Positions 59,413 through 64,000 of a stretch of DNA of 64,000 nucleotides are shown here, piece after piece. The stretch lies in the NCBI GenBank assembly GCA_009761415.1, contig QUOL01000023.1:186001-250000 (forward strand). The letters run 5' to 3'. Below the pieces are notes generated by a model. That model was not told where the DNA came from. It did not search any database and was given only the letters and a program-made list of their open reading frames with translations. A program made the position numbers and the translations under genes. Every line of letters begins with the position of its first letter. The stretch's first letter is position 1. The stretch is from Sarcomyxa edulis (lineage: Eukaryota; Basidiomycota; Agaricomycetes; Agaricales; Mycenaceae).

Positions 59413-64000
<4,588 letters not shown>

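Overview
The window is nuclear DNA of a filamentous basidiomycete, most likely an agaricomycete. Genes are packed closely on both strands and broken by many 50-70 nt GT-AG introns. Several encoded proteins belong to families typical of mushrooms: a Tom20 receptor fused to a SET domain, a DUF6593-type protein, the fungal seven-helix membrane family, UstYa-like proteins and a Kex2-processed repeat protein. I recognised no rRNA, tRNA, transposon or CRISPR array. All gene models were spliced by eye from reading frame and splice sites; start codons and weak exons are the least certain parts.

Left part (1-16450), mainly housekeeping: an SVP26/TEX261 cargo receptor (cut by the window edge), ESCRT-III DID2, a large Ser/Pro-rich protein, a small basic protein, a serine/homoserine O-acetyltransferase, a kinase-like phosphotransferase, ESCRT-III VPS60, a mitochondrial-type aldehyde dehydrogenase and RCC1.

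Middle part (17256-28002), accessory and the most interesting: a secreted precursor of about 191 residues built from a signal peptide plus six tandem modules, each on its own phase-1 exon and each carrying a His-rich core (LIKHHVHEE-like). Next to it lie a short single-helix UstYa-related protein and a UstYa-like protein with two HxxHC motifs. Beyond these are a seven-helix membrane protein, a cytochrome P450 (with an apparent 2-nt exon), an unknown acidic protein and a 2-oxoglutarate/Fe(II) dioxygenase. A signal-peptide precursor with repeated cores beside UstYa enzymes is the hallmark of dikaritin-type fungal ribosomal peptide (RiPP) clusters. I therefore propose an undescribed basidiomycete RiPP locus. 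The cluster boundaries and chemistry are inference.

Right part (28466-64000): a BTB protein, an NADP-dependent MDR oxidoreductase, Tom20-SET, PP4 subunit PSY2/SMEK, an unknown Cys-motif protein, a CLPTM1-family membrane protein, a small unknown protein, a DUF6593-like protein, a secreted Kex2-processed repeat protein (second notable find), 14-3-3, GPI inositol deacylase BST1/PGAP1, and a KDM5-type histone demethylase that runs off the end.
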